DNA of 17,730 bases from Pseudomonadota bacterium (GCA_023436025.1 JAEZKX010000084.1:1-17730), one strand, 5' to 3'. Counted from the first letter of the stretch, positions 6,798-13,954 are shown. Program-made: numbers and translations. The notes: generated from the letters alone by a model not told the origin.

Positions 6798-8085
6798 CCG
6801 CAATTCCGAGCTGTTCGAACGCGCCCGCGCGCTGATCCCCGGCGGCGTCAATTCGCCCGTGCGCGCCTTCCGCGCCGTCGGCGGCACGCCCCGCTTCGTC
6901 CAGCGCGCCCAGGGCGCCTACTTCCACGACGCCAACGGCAAGAAGTACATCGACTACATCGGCTCCTGGGGCCCGATGATCCTGGGCCACGGCCATCCGG
7001 CGGTGGTCGAGGCCGTGCAGCGCGCGGTGGCCGAGGGCTTCTCGTACGGCGCGCCGACCGAGCGCGAGGTGGAGCTGGCCGAGGCCATCGTGGCGCACTT
7101 GCCGTCGGTGGAGATGATCCGGCTGGTCAGCTCCGGCACCGAGGCGGCGATGAGCGCCATCCGGCTGGCGCGCGGCGCCACCGGCCGCAGCATGATCATC
7201 AAGTTCGAGGGCTGCTACCACGGCCACGCCGACGCGCTGCTGGTGAAGGCAGGCTCGGGCCTGGCCACCTTCGGCCACCCCACCTCGGCCGGCGTGCCGG
7301 CGGAGGTGGTGCAGCACACGCTGGTCCTCGAGTACAACAACGTCGCCCAGCTGGAGGAGGCCTTCGCCCGCTACGGCAGCGAGCTGGCGGGCGTGATCAT
7401 CGAGCCGATCGCCGGCAACATGAACTTCGTGCGCGCCAGCCTGCCCTTCATGGCGGCCTGCCGCGAGCTGTGCACCCGGCATGGCGCCCTGCTGGTGTTC
7501 GACGAGGTGATGACCGGCTTCCGCGTGGCGCTGGGCAGCGCGCAGTCGCTCTATGCCCAGGCCCTGCCCGGCTTCGCGCCCGACATCACCGTGCTGGGCA
7601 AGGTGATCGGCGGCGGCATGCCGCTGGCGGCCTTCGGCGGCCCGCGCGCGATCATGGAAAAGCTCGCGCCGCTGGGGCCGGTCTACCAGGCCGGCACCCT
7701 GTCGGGCAACCCGGTGGCCACGGCCTGCGGCCTGGCGACCCTGCGCGAGATCGCCAAGCCGGAGTTCTTCCCGGCGCTGGCGGCGCGCACGCGCACGCTG
7801 GTCGACGGCCTGGTCGCCGCCGCAGGCGAGGCCGGCCTGCCCTTCGCCGCCGATTGCGAAGGCGGCATGTTCGGCTTCTTCCTGCTGCCGCAGCTGCCGC
7901 AGAACTATCCGCAGGTGATGGAAAGCGATGCGCCCCGGTTCGGGCGCCTGTTCCACGGCCTGCTGGACCGCGGCGTGTACATCGCGCCGGCCCTGTACGA
8001 GGCGGGCTTCGTCAGCGGAGCGCACTCCGCGCAGGACATCGACGACACCATCGCCGCCGCGCGGGACGTGTTCCGGACCTTGTGA
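6781..8085 (+). CDS. hemL: Glutamate-1-semialdehyde 2,1-aminomutase
   Basis: Converts glutamate-1-semialdehyde to 5-aminolevulinate, the tetrapyrrole precursor made by the C5 route, using pyridoxal or pyridoxamine phosphate. The 434-residue length fits the family (about 430). Diagnostic motifs: an N-terminal PGGVNSPVRAF, SWGPMILGH, SSGTEAAMSAIRLAR (cofactor phosphate binding), KFEGCYHGHAD, VFDEVMTGFR (the Asp that holds the pyridine ring), LGKVIGGGMP with the Schiff-base Lys274, and GTLSGNPVATACGL. ATG 6781 lies inside the end of the preceding kinase gene, overlapping it by 17 bases in another frame, which suggests coupled translation. It converges with purH; a GC-rich hairpin follows the stop codon. 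Confidence 0.98.
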   Translation: MTPSTDRNSELFERARALIPGGVNSPVRAFRAVGGTPRFVQRAQGAYFHDANGKKYIDYIGSWGPMILGHGHPAVVEAVQRAVAEGFSYGAPTEREVELAEAIVAHLPSVEMIRLVSSGTEAAMSAIRLARGATGRSMIIKFEGCYHGHADALLVKAGSGLATFGHPTSAGVPAEVVQHTLVLEYNNVAQLEEAFARYGSELAGVIIEPIAGNMNFVRASLPFMAACRELCTRHGALLVFDEVMTGFRVALGSAQSLYAQALPGFAPDITVLGKVIGGGMPLAAFGGPRAIMEKLAPLGPVYQAGTLSGNPVATACGLATLREIAKPEFFPALAARTRTLVDGLVAAAGEAGLPFAADCEGGMFGFFLLPQLPQNYPQVMESDAPRFGRLFHGLLDRGVYIAPALYEAGFVSGAHSAQDIDDTIAAARDVFRTL

Positions 8086-8092
8086 TCCCGCA

Positions 8093-8118
8093 GGGGCGCC
8101 CGGACGGCGGGCGCACCC
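8093..8118. terminator. GC-rich hairpin between convergent hemL and purH
   Basis: GCGCCCG (8096-8102) and CGGGCGC (8108-8114) form a perfect 7-bp stem around GACGG. With one bulged A the stem extends by GGG (8093-8095) pairing with CCC (8116-8118). Only two Ts follow, so it is not a textbook intrinsic terminator, but it starts 7 bases after the hemL stop and lies between two converging genes. Confidence 0.4.
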
Positions 8119-8184
8119 TTGGGCGCGGCCTGCCCGCTGCGCCAGCGCACCGGCCCGTTCCCCGCCAGCGCGGCGGGGACCGCC

Positions 8185-9756
8185 TCAATGCCGGAAGTGC
8201 CGCACCCCGGTGAACACCATGGCGACGCCGCGCTCGTCGGCCGCGGCGATGACTTCCTGGTCGCGCATCGAGCCGCCCGGCTGGATCACGCAGCTGGCGC
8301 CGGCGTCGACCACCACGTCGAGTCCGTCGCGGAAGGGGAAGAAGGCATCGCTGGCCACCGCCGTGCCGGCCAGCGACAGCTTGGCATGCTCCGCCTTGAT
8401 GCTGGCGATGCGGGCCGAGTCGAGCCGGCTCATCTGCCCGGCGCCTACGCCCATGGTCATGCCGTCCTTGCAGAACACGATGGCGTTGGACTTGACGAAC
8501 TTGGCGACCTTCCACGCGAACAGCAGGTCCTGCAGTTCGTCGGGCGTGGGCTGCTTCTTCGTCACCACGCGTAGGTCGGCCAGCGCCAGCTCGCGGTTGT
8601 CGGCCGTCTGCATCAGAAGGCCCGAGCCCACGCGCTTGATGTCCATGAGGTTCTGGCCCTTCTCCCAGGGCCGCGCGCCGCCCGGCGGCAGCGCGATCTT
8701 CAGCAGCCGCACATTGGCCTTGCCGGCGAACACCTGCAGCGCCTCGGACGTGAAGTCCGGCGCCATCAGCACCTCGACGAACTGCTTGGCCACCGCCTGC
8801 GCGCCGGCGCCGTCGAGCGTGCGGTTGAAGGCGATGATGCCGCCGAAGGCGGAGGTCGGGTCGGTCTGGAAGGCCTTGGTGTAGGCCTCGAGCGGGTTTT
8901 CGCCCAGGGCCACGCCACAGGGGTTGGCATGCTTGACGATCACGCAGGCCGGCCCCTCGAAGCTCTTGACGCATTCCCAGGCGGCGTCGGCGTCGGCGAT
9001 GTTGTTGTACGAGAGCTCCTTGCCCTGCAACTGCTCGGCCACCGCCAGCGAGCCCGGCGCGGGGTGCAGGTCGCGGTAGAACGCGGCCTGCTGGTGCGGG
9101 TTCTCGCCGTAGCGCAGGTCCTGGATCTTGACGAAGCGGCCGTTGGACTGCGCCGGGAAGGGCGAACGGGTGCCGTCGTCCTGCAGGCTGGAGAGATGGT
9201 CGCTGATCGCCGCGTCGTAGTTGCTGATGCGGTTGAACGCCGCCACCGCCAGCGCGAACCTGGTCTTCTGCGACACCGTGCCGGAAGCCTTCAGCTCCTC
9301 GACCACCTGCGCGTACTGCGAGGCGTCGGTCAGCACCGCGACATCCTTCCAGTTCTTGGCGCCGCTGCGCACCATGGCCGGGCCGCCGATGTCGATGTTC
9401 TCGATCGCGTCCTCCAGCGTGCAGCCTTCCTTGGCCACCGTCGCCTCGAACGGATAGAGGTTGACCACCAGCAGGTCGATGGTGTCGATGCCGTGGCTGG
9501 CCAGCGCCTCCACGTGCGCGGGCAGGTCGCGCCGCGCCAGCAGGCCGCCGTGCACCTTGGGGTGCAGCGTCTTCACGCGGCCGTCGAGCATCTCGGGAAA
9601 GCCGGTGACCTCGGCCACCTCGGTGACGGGCAGGCCGCGCTCGGCCAGCAGCCGGGCAGTGCCGCCGGTGGAGATGAGCTTCACGCCCAGCGCGTGCAGC
9701 GCCTGCGCGAGTTCGACCACGCCGGTCTTGTCGGATACGGAAAGAAGTGCGTTCAT
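8185..9756 (-). CDS. purH: Bifunctional AICAR formyltransferase / IMP cyclohydrolase
   Basis: Carries out the last two steps of IMP synthesis: formylation of AICAR by 10-formyl-tetrahydrofolate, then ring closure. The 523-residue length matches the family. The N-terminal cyclohydrolase domain shows LLSVSDKTG, STGGTA, TGFPEMLDGRVKTLHPKVHGG and NIDIGGPAMVR. The C-terminal transformylase domain shows LRYGENPHQQA, the catalytic Lys275-His276 (IVKHANPCG), TSAFGGIIAFNR, and the closing GGSMRDQEVI and FTGVRHFRH. Its ATG overlaps the fis stop codon as ATGA with no separate Shine-Dalgarno, so translation is probably coupled to fis. It is the last gene of the dusB-fis-purH run. Confidence 0.98.
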   Translation of the reverse strand: MNALLSVSDKTGVVELAQALHALGVKLISTGGTARLLAERGLPVTEVAEVTGFPEMLDGRVKTLHPKVHGGLLARRDLPAHVEALASHGIDTIDLLVVNLYPFEATVAKEGCTLEDAIENIDIGGPAMVRSGAKNWKDVAVLTDASQYAQVVEELKASGTVSQKTRFALAVAAFNRISNYDAAISDHLSSLQDDGTRSPFPAQSNGRFVKIQDLRYGENPHQQAAFYRDLHPAPGSLAVAEQLQGKELSYNNIADADAAWECVKSFEGPACVIVKHANPCGVALGENPLEAYTKAFQTDPTSAFGGIIAFNRTLDGAGAQAVAKQFVEVLMAPDFTSEALQVFAGKANVRLLKIALPPGGARPWEKGQNLMDIKRVGSGLLMQTADNRELALADLRVVTKKQPTPDELQDLLFAWKVAKFVKSNAIVFCKDGMTMGVGAGQMSRLDSARIASIKAEHAKLSLAGTAVASDAFFPFRDGLDVVVDAGASCVIQPGGSMRDQEVIAAADERGVAMVFTGVRHFRH

Positions 9757-9989
9757 TTGAGCAGCTTGTGTTCGATCAGTTTCTTGCGCAGGGTGTTGCG
9801 GTTCAGTCCCAGCCACTCCGCGGCGCGCGATTGGTTGTTCTCGGCTTTCGCCATCACCACCTCCAGCAGCGGCTTCTCCACCACCTTCACCAACATCTCG
9901 TACATGCCGTCTGGCTCCGTCCCCCGCAGGTCGCGGAAGTACCCCTCCAGGCTCGCACGCACGCACTCTTCAATCTGCTTCTTGCTCAT
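9753..9989 (-). CDS. fis: Fis family DNA-binding protein
   Basis: A 78-residue nucleoid protein and transcription factor, shorter at the N-terminus than the 98-residue enterobacterial Fis, as I expect for betaproteobacteria. The C-terminal helix-turn-helix is clear: NNQSRAAEWLGLNRNTLRKKL (residues about 52-72), close to the classical Fis motif. The N-terminal half (IEECVRASLEGYF and MYEMLVKVVEKPLLEVVM) forms the dimerisation helices. It overlaps dusB (stop 9986-9988) and purH (start 9756) by four bases on each side. The dusB-fis pair is an ancient arrangement also found in Escherichia coli; placing purH directly after fis adds a nucleotide-synthesis gene to the same transcript. Confidence 0.96.
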   Translation of the reverse strand: MSKKQIEECVRASLEGYFRDLRGTEPDGMYEMLVKVVEKPLLEVVMAKAENNQSRAAEWLGLNRNTLRKKLIEHKLLK

Positions 9990-11026
9990 GCGTCGCTTTC
10001 GGCCTCGATGACAGCGTCGTGCGCCGCGGCGCGCGGCAGGCGGTCGGCCTGCGCGCCGAGGGCTTCGAAGAACGCGGCCACCGCCTCGTACTGTTCCCTG
10101 CTGTCCTCGATCCTGTTCATGTTCTCGCGGAAGGCGGCGCCGCCGGGCAGCCCCTTCACGTACCACCCGATGTGCTTGCGCGCGCTGCGCACGCCGGTGA
10201 ATTCGCCGTACAGCGCATAGTGGTCCTCCAGGTGCGCCAGCAGCGCGCGCCGCACCTCGGCCACCAGCGGCGGCGCCAGCTCGGTGCCGGTGGCCAGGAA
10301 ATGCGCCACCTCGCGGAAGATCCACGGCCGGCCCTGCGCGGCGCGGCCGATCATCACGGCGTCGGCGCCCGTGGCGGCCAGAACGGCGCGCGCGCGCTGC
10401 GGCGTGCGGATGTCGCCGTTGGCCACCACCGGCACGCCCACCGCGGCCTTCACCGCCGCGATGGTCTCGTATTCGGCCTCGCCGCCGTAGCCCTGCTCGC
10501 GCGTGCGGCCATGCACCGTCAGCATGCGGATGCCCGCCTCCTCGAAGGCGCGCGCCAGCACCACGGCATTGCGGTTGGCCCGCGACCAGCCGGTGCGCAT
10601 CTTCAGCGTGACGGGCACGCCGTGGGGCTCGCAGGCGCGCACCACCGCCGCGGCGATGGAGATCGCCAGCGGCTCGTCCTGCATCAGCGCGGACCCGGCC
10701 CACTTGGTGCAGACCTTCTTGGCCGGGCAGCCCATGTTGATGTCGATGATCTGCGCACCGCGCTGCACGTTGTAGGCAGCGGCCTCGGCCATCATCGCCG
10801 CATCGGTGCCGGCGATCTGCACGGCGACCGGACCCGGCTCGCCCGCGTGGTCGGCGCGGCGTGAAGTCTTGAGGCTGTTCCACAGCTCGCGCCGCGACGT
10901 CACCATCTCGCTGACCGCATAGCCCGCGCCGAACGCGCGGCACAGCTGCCGGAATGGCCGGTCGGTGACGCCTGCCATCGGCGCCACGAACACATTGTTC
11001 GCGAGTCGGTAGGGGCCGATGTGCAT
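9986..11026 (-). CDS. dusB: tRNA-dihydrouridine synthase B
   Basis: An FMN-dependent enzyme that reduces uridine to dihydrouridine in the tRNA D-loop using NADPH. It has 346 residues from ATG 11026, starting MHIGPYRLANNVFVAPMAGV. Motifs: VAPMAGVTDRPFR (flavin binding), DINMGCPAKKV with catalytic Cys100, LKMRTGW, VHGRTREQGYGG, VVANGDI and ADAVMIGRAAQGRPWIF (flavin phosphate binding). The position after GCPAKKV is Cys-Thr-Lys rather than the common Asn-Arg-Lys. Upstream in-frame codons could extend the frame, but they are unlike DusB and cross the promoter region. It is the first gene of the dusB-fis-purH run. Its leader is pyrimidine-rich and has no Shine-Dalgarno. Confidence 0.97.
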   Translation of the reverse strand: MHIGPYRLANNVFVAPMAGVTDRPFRQLCRAFGAGYAVSEMVTSRRELWNSLKTSRRADHAGEPGPVAVQIAGTDAAMMAEAAAYNVQRGAQIIDINMGCPAKKVCTKWAGSALMQDEPLAISIAAAVVRACEPHGVPVTLKMRTGWSRANRNAVVLARAFEEAGIRMLTVHGRTREQGYGGEAEYETIAAVKAAVGVPVVANGDIRTPQRARAVLAATGADAVMIGRAAQGRPWIFREVAHFLATGTELAPPLVAEVRRALLAHLEDHYALYGEFTGVRSARKHIGWYVKGLPGGAAFRENMNRIEDSREQYEAVAAFFEALGAQADRLPRAAAHDAVIEAESDA

Positions 11027-11043
11027 GCGGGGGGTGGGAGGGG

Positions 11044-11062
11044 GTGCCGAAAAAAGAGGCAC
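11044..11062 (-). promoter_or_regulatory. Small hairpin in dusB leader
   Basis: On the minus strand GTGCC and GGCAC form a 5-bp stem around TCTTTTTTC. It lies near the 5' end of the leader predicted from the TACAAT box. After it the leader is almost entirely C until the dusB ATG. This may affect initiation or early elongation; that is inference. Confidence 0.35.
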
Positions 11063-11063
11063 G

Positions 11064-11069
11064 ATTGTA
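11064..11069 (-). promoter_or_regulatory. Candidate minus-10 box for dusB-fis-purH
   Basis: Minus-strand TACAAT, five of six matches to the sigma-70 consensus, 37 bases before the dusB ATG. No good minus-35 element is seen; an inverted repeat at 11080-11096 occupies that place, which would fit a regulated promoter. Confidence 0.5.
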
Positions 11070-11079
11070 GGCCCGCGGG

Positions 11080-11096
11080 ATTTCAGCGCTTGAAAT
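11080..11096. promoter_or_regulatory. Inverted repeat ATTTCA-GCGCT-TGAAAT, operator-like
   Basis: Perfect 6-bp arms around a 5-bp centre, in a 129-base region between divergent dusB and the YqaA-like gene, at the minus-35 position relative to the TACAAT box of dusB. It does not look like a Fis site (its centre is GC-rich) nor like the enterobacterial PurR box. The binding protein is unknown. Confidence 0.45.
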
Positions 11097-11141
11097 GAAA
11101 GTACGGCTGTGCGCCTACAGGAACGGCCCAGCCAGCCTCTG

Positions 11142-11147
11142 TAACAT
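11142..11147 (+). promoter_or_regulatory. Candidate minus-10 box, leaderless start of YqaA-like gene
   Basis: TAACAT (four of six consensus matches) ends 8 bases before ATG 11156. No Shine-Dalgarno lies between them, so transcription would begin at or next to the start codon. Confidence 0.35.
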
Positions 11148-11155
11148 CCGCGCCC

Positions 11156-11626
11156 ATGCCTGCCTGGTTGCAATCGCTCTTCGCCTGGCTCGCGCTGCCC
11201 GAGTTCGGACTCAGCACGCTGTTCGTCGCGGCGTTCATCTCGGCCACGCTGCTGCCCATCGGCTCGGAGCCCGTCCTGTTCGGCCTGCTCAAGCTCAACC
11301 CCGAGCTGTTCTGGCCGGCCATCCTGGTGGCCACGGCCGGCAACACCCTGGGCGGCATGCTCGACTGGTGGATCGGCTACGGCGCCCACGAGATGGCCGA
11401 CAAGTACAGCCACTCGCGCCACCACATGAAGGCGCTCGACTACCTGGAACGGCTGGGCCCCAAGGCCTGCCTGCTCTCGTGGCTGCCGGTGGTGGGCGAC
11501 CCGCTGTGCGCCGTGGCCGGTTGGCTGCGCCTGGACTTCTGGCCCTGCGCGGGCTACATGCTGATCGGCAAGTTCCTGCGCTACCTGGGCATGACGACGG
11601 TGCTGCTCTGGATCTTTCCGCACTGA
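11156..11626 (+). CDS. YqaA/DedA-like inner-membrane protein
   Basis: A 156-residue membrane protein of the small DedA-related (SNARE-associated, VTT-like) group typified by YqaA. Seen: hydrophobic segments near residues 18-35, 47-66, and a C-terminal pair near 100-152; the GSEPVLFGLL and NTLGGMLDWWIGYGAHE motifs (residues about 36-82) that recur in this family; and a Gly/Pro loop with LSWLPVVGDPLCAVAGWLR (about 107-125). Larger DedA relatives are linked to lipid-carrier translocation and membrane homeostasis; the role of the short YqaA branch is not known. It stands alone on the plus strand, divergent from dusB. It has no Shine-Dalgarno and may be leaderless. Its last 46 bases overlap a possible small gene on the other strand. 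Confidence 0.88.
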   Translation: MPAWLQSLFAWLALPEFGLSTLFVAAFISATLLPIGSEPVLFGLLKLNPELFWPAILVATAGNTLGGMLDWWIGYGAHEMADKYSHSRHHMKALDYLERLGPKACLLSWLPVVGDPLCAVAGWLRLDFWPCAGYMLIGKFLRYLGMTTVLLWIFPH

Positions 11627-11763
11627 GGCGGCTGGGCCGCGCGCGCGGATGCCGGCCACAGGGCCGCCGCGGCCATGCCCAGCAGCACCAGGAACATGGC
11701 GGCTTCGTAGCAGCGCAGGAGGCCGCGGCGCAGGCGCAGGAAGAAGCGGGAGCGCGGGGTCAT
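11581..11763 (-). CDS. Possible small membrane protein (hypothetical)
   Basis: A 60-residue frame from ATG 11761-11763 to TAG, which I do not recognise. An Arg-rich N-terminus (MTPRSRFFLRLRRGLLRCYE) is followed by one hydrophobic segment, AAMFLVLLGMAAAALW (residues about 21-36), and a short Ala-rich stretch, the pattern of a single-pass inner-membrane protein. For: from 11763 to about 11640 nearly every third codon position is G or C, as in the real genes, and this stretch is otherwise unoccupied. Against: there is no Shine-Dalgarno before this ATG, and the last 15 codons run antisense through the YqaA-like gene with a less typical codon pattern. A GTG at 11811 would add 16 residues. Confidence 0.45.
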   Translation of the reverse strand: MTPRSRFFLRLRRGLLRCYEAAMFLVLLGMAAAALWPASARAAQPPQCGKIQSSTVVMPR

Positions 11764-11855
11764 GGGCGCATGGTGCGCCCGGCGCGCGCAGGCAGCGGTG
11801 ACCTCCTGCACACGGGAACTGTGCGGAAGAAGGCCGCGAGGGTGGAATGCGCAGT

Positions 11856-11879
11856 GGCGCCTCGCCGTGCGAGGGCACC
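11856..11879. terminator. Imperfect hairpin downstream of ychF
   Basis: GGCGCCTCGC and GCGAGGGCACC pair with a 6-bp core (CCTCGC/GCGAGG) and an imperfect outer part around a CGT loop, 24 bases past the ychF stop. There is no T-run on either strand, so this is at most a factor-assisted terminator. The rest of 11764-11902 holds nothing else I can support. Confidence 0.25.
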
Positions 11880-11902
11880 CTTCGCGATCCGGGGGACGGC
11901 GC

Positions 11903-12997
11903 CTAGACGTTGAACAGGAAGTTCATCACGTCGCCATCCTTGACGACGTATTCCTTGCCTTCGCTGCGCATCTTGCCGGCTTCCTTGGCGCCGGTCTCGC
12001 CCTTGTAGGCGATGAAGTCGTCGAAGGAGATGGTCTGGGCGCGGATGAAGCCGCGCTCGAAGTCGGTGTGGATGACACCGGCGGCCTGCGGCGCGGTGGC
12101 GCCGATGGGCACCGTCCAGGCCCGCACTTCCTTCTCGCCAGCGGTGAAGTAGGTCTGCAGGCCCAGCAGCTTGAAGGCCGCGCGGATCAGGCGGTTCAGG
12201 CCCGGCTCCTCCTGGCCGATCTCGGCCAGGAACAGCGCCTTGTCCTCCTCGCCCATGTCGGCGATCTCGGATTCGATCTTGGCGCAGATGGCCACCACCG
12301 GCGCGTTCTGCGTCTGCGCATAGGCGCGCAGGCGCTCCAGGTGCGGGTTGTTCTCGAAGCCGCCCTCGTCGACGTTGCCGACGAACATCGCGGGCTTGGC
12401 GGTGATGAGGAACAGCGGCTTGAGCAGCGCCTTCTCCTCGTCGGTCAGGTCCACGGTGCGCACCGGCCGGCCTTCGTTCAGCGCGGCCTGCACCTTGGGC
12501 AGCACCTGCACCATCTTCGCCGCTTCCTTGTCGTTGCCCGACTTCGCCTGCTTGGTGTAGCGCGCCAGCGTCTTGTCGACCGTGCCCAGGTCGGCCAGGC
12601 ACAGCTCGGTCTGGATCACCTCGATGTCGGACACCGGATCGACCTTGCCGGCCACGTGGATCACGTTGGGATCCTCGAAGCAGCGCACCACGTTGACGAT
12701 GGCATCGGTCTCGCGGATGTGCGCCAGGAACTGGTTGCCCAGCCCCTCGCCCTTGCTGGCGCCCGCCACCAGGCCGGCGATGTCGACGAATTCGACGATG
12801 GCCGGCACGATGCGCTCGGGCTTCACGACCTCGGCCAGCGCGGCCAGCCGCGGATCGGGCAGCTCGACAACCCCGACGTTGGGCTCGATCGTGCAGAAGG
12901 GATAGTTCTCCGCGGCGATCCCGGCCTTGGTCAGGGCATTGAACAAGGTGGATTTGCCGACGTTCGGCAGCCCCACGATCCCGCACTTCAAACTCAT
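11903..12997 (-). CDS. ychF: YchF, ribosome-associated Obg-family ATPase
   Basis: A 364-residue P-loop NTPase, the usual length for YchF/OLA1, which binds ribosomes and prefers ATP to GTP. Seen: G1 motif GLPNVGKST (residues 9-17), the NYPFCTIEPNVG switch segment, G3 DIAGLV, and NVDE at the G4 position, where GTPases have NKxD; this NxxE is the mark of the ATP-binding branch. The C-terminal TGS domain ends FIAYKGE... to VKDGDVMNFLFNV. A GGGAA Shine-Dalgarno lies 6 bases before ATG 12997. It follows the MOSC gene on the same strand after 87 bases, with its own minus-10-like hexamer in between, so it may be transcribed separately. Confidence 0.98.
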   Translation of the reverse strand: MSLKCGIVGLPNVGKSTLFNALTKAGIAAENYPFCTIEPNVGVVELPDPRLAALAEVVKPERIVPAIVEFVDIAGLVAGASKGEGLGNQFLAHIRETDAIVNVVRCFEDPNVIHVAGKVDPVSDIEVIQTELCLADLGTVDKTLARYTKQAKSGNDKEAAKMVQVLPKVQAALNEGRPVRTVDLTDEEKALLKPLFLITAKPAMFVGNVDEGGFENNPHLERLRAYAQTQNAPVVAICAKIESEIADMGEEDKALFLAEIGQEEPGLNRLIRAAFKLLGLQTYFTAGEKEVRAWTVPIGATAPQAAGVIHTDFERGFIRAQTISFDDFIAYKGETGAKEAGKMRSEGKEYVVKDGDVMNFLFNV

Positions 12998-13023
12998 GTC
13001 AGTTCCCGCAAATCGAACCGGAA

Positions 13024-13029
13024 AGTGTA
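13024..13029 (-). promoter_or_regulatory. Candidate minus-10 box for ychF
   Basis: Minus-strand TACACT (four of six consensus matches), 26 bases before the ychF ATG. It would give a leader of about 20 bases containing the GGGAA ribosome-binding site. No clear minus-35 element. Confidence 0.35.
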
Positions 13030-13084
13030 TGCGATGGGACCCGGCCCCGCAGGGCGGGCCGCCGCAGGCGCCGCGCGGGACGCC

Positions 13085-13954
13085 TCAGTCGAACTTCCAG
13101 TCGGCCGCCACCGCCTGCCCCACCCGCAGGGTCTGCTCGAACCCGTCCTCCACGATGAGGTTCATGCCGAAGCTGGGCGCGCCACCCACCGCCTCGTTGC
13201 GGCGGTAGCCCTGCAGCGTGTCGGTGACCACCGGGTCGACCTGCGCCGTCGCCGGGTCGACGTTGGGAATGGGGCAGCGCGGACAGGGCTTGACCGCGCG
13301 CAGCACCGCCGCCGCCGCATCGCCCGCCGTGATGCGCAGCGCCTGCAGCCGGTCCTCGTCGTGCGCATCCACGCCCGAGATCACGATGTTGGGGCGGAAG
13401 CGCTCCATGCCCACCGGCGCGTGTCCGGCGGCCTGCAGCCTGGCGTTGAGCGCGTCCAGCGAAGCCGTGCTGACCACCAGGAGCGGATAGCCGTCGCTGA
13501 ACTGGTTCAGGGCCTCGGCGCCGCCGGTCCACTTGGCGCTGGACAGCCGGCGGAACTCCGGGTCGAAGCGCACCAGCCGCAGCTTGCGGCCGAGGAAATC
13601 GCTGAACCACTGGGCGGCGACGTCGCCCATGTCGTAGGCGGCGACCTCCTCGCCCCACAGCTTCACCCGCACCGGCTCCTCCACGGTGTCGATCTGCAGG
13701 TGCAGGGCCAGCATGCCGGGCGCGCGCAGGACCACCTCGGTGCGCTTGAGCGTGGGCCGCACGAGCGCCATGCGCGGCAGCTCGCGCTGGGTGACGAACT
13801 CGCCGTGCTCGTCCACCACCATCCAGGCGCGGTCGAGGTCGAAGCCGGTCTCGACCAGCAAGGCCTCCTGCACCTCGACGCCGGCGCACGACTTGACGGG
13901 ATACACGAACAGGCGCTCGATGCGCGCAGCGACGTCGGGGGAAGGATGGCTCAT
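13085..13954 (-). CDS. MOSC-domain protein, YcbX/mARC-like molybdenum-cofactor enzyme
   Basis: A 289-residue protein starting MSHPSPDVAARIERLFVYPV. The N-terminal beta-barrel part (LFVYPVKSCAGVEV, residues 15-28; FDLDRAWMVVDEHGEFVTQRE) and the C-terminal MOSC part are typical of YcbX and eukaryotic mARC, which reduce N-hydroxylated compounds with a molybdenum cofactor. Cys227 in PCPRCPIPNVDPAT aligns with the RCxxTTVDPxTG motif of mARC, whose Cys binds the metal, so an active enzyme is likely. Escherichia coli YcbX has an extra C-terminal 2Fe-2S domain; this protein lacks it and must get electrons from elsewhere. It is divergent from the UbiH-family gene with 61 bases between the starts, and upstream of ychF. 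The start has upstream in-frame Met alternatives that look unlike the family. Confidence 0.88.
   Translation of the reverse strand: MSHPSPDVAARIERLFVYPVKSCAGVEVQEALLVETGFDLDRAWMVVDEHGEFVTQRELPRMALVRPTLKRTEVVLRAPGMLALHLQIDTVEEPVRVKLWGEEVAAYDMGDVAAQWFSDFLGRKLRLVRFDPEFRRLSSAKWTGGAEALNQFSDGYPLLVVSTASLDALNARLQAAGHAPVGMERFRPNIVISGVDAHDEDRLQALRITAGDAAAAVLRAVKPCPRCPIPNVDPATAQVDPVVTDTLQGYRRNEAVGGAPSFGMNLIVEDGFEQTLRVGQAVAADWKFD

Noticed and set aside
6508..8025. Long minus-strand frame of about 500 codons opposite hemL and the kinase gene
   Set aside because: The composition is that of a reverse-strand shadow and hemL is unmistakable on the other strand.
11029..11044. Canonical G-quadruplex on the plus strand upstream of dusB
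   Set aside because: There are only three separated G-runs (6, 3 and 5), so the strict four-tract pattern with loops is not met; kept only as a remark in the leader finding.
11801..11807. Minus-strand AGGAGGT as ribosome-binding site for the small membrane protein
   Set aside because: It is 38 bases from the ATG at 11763 and no start codon lies at the proper distance.
13042..13061. GC hairpin CGGCCC/GGGCCG between the MOSC gene and ychF as a terminator
   Set aside because: Six-bp stem with an 8-base loop and no T-run, in DNA this GC-rich such stems are frequent by chance.
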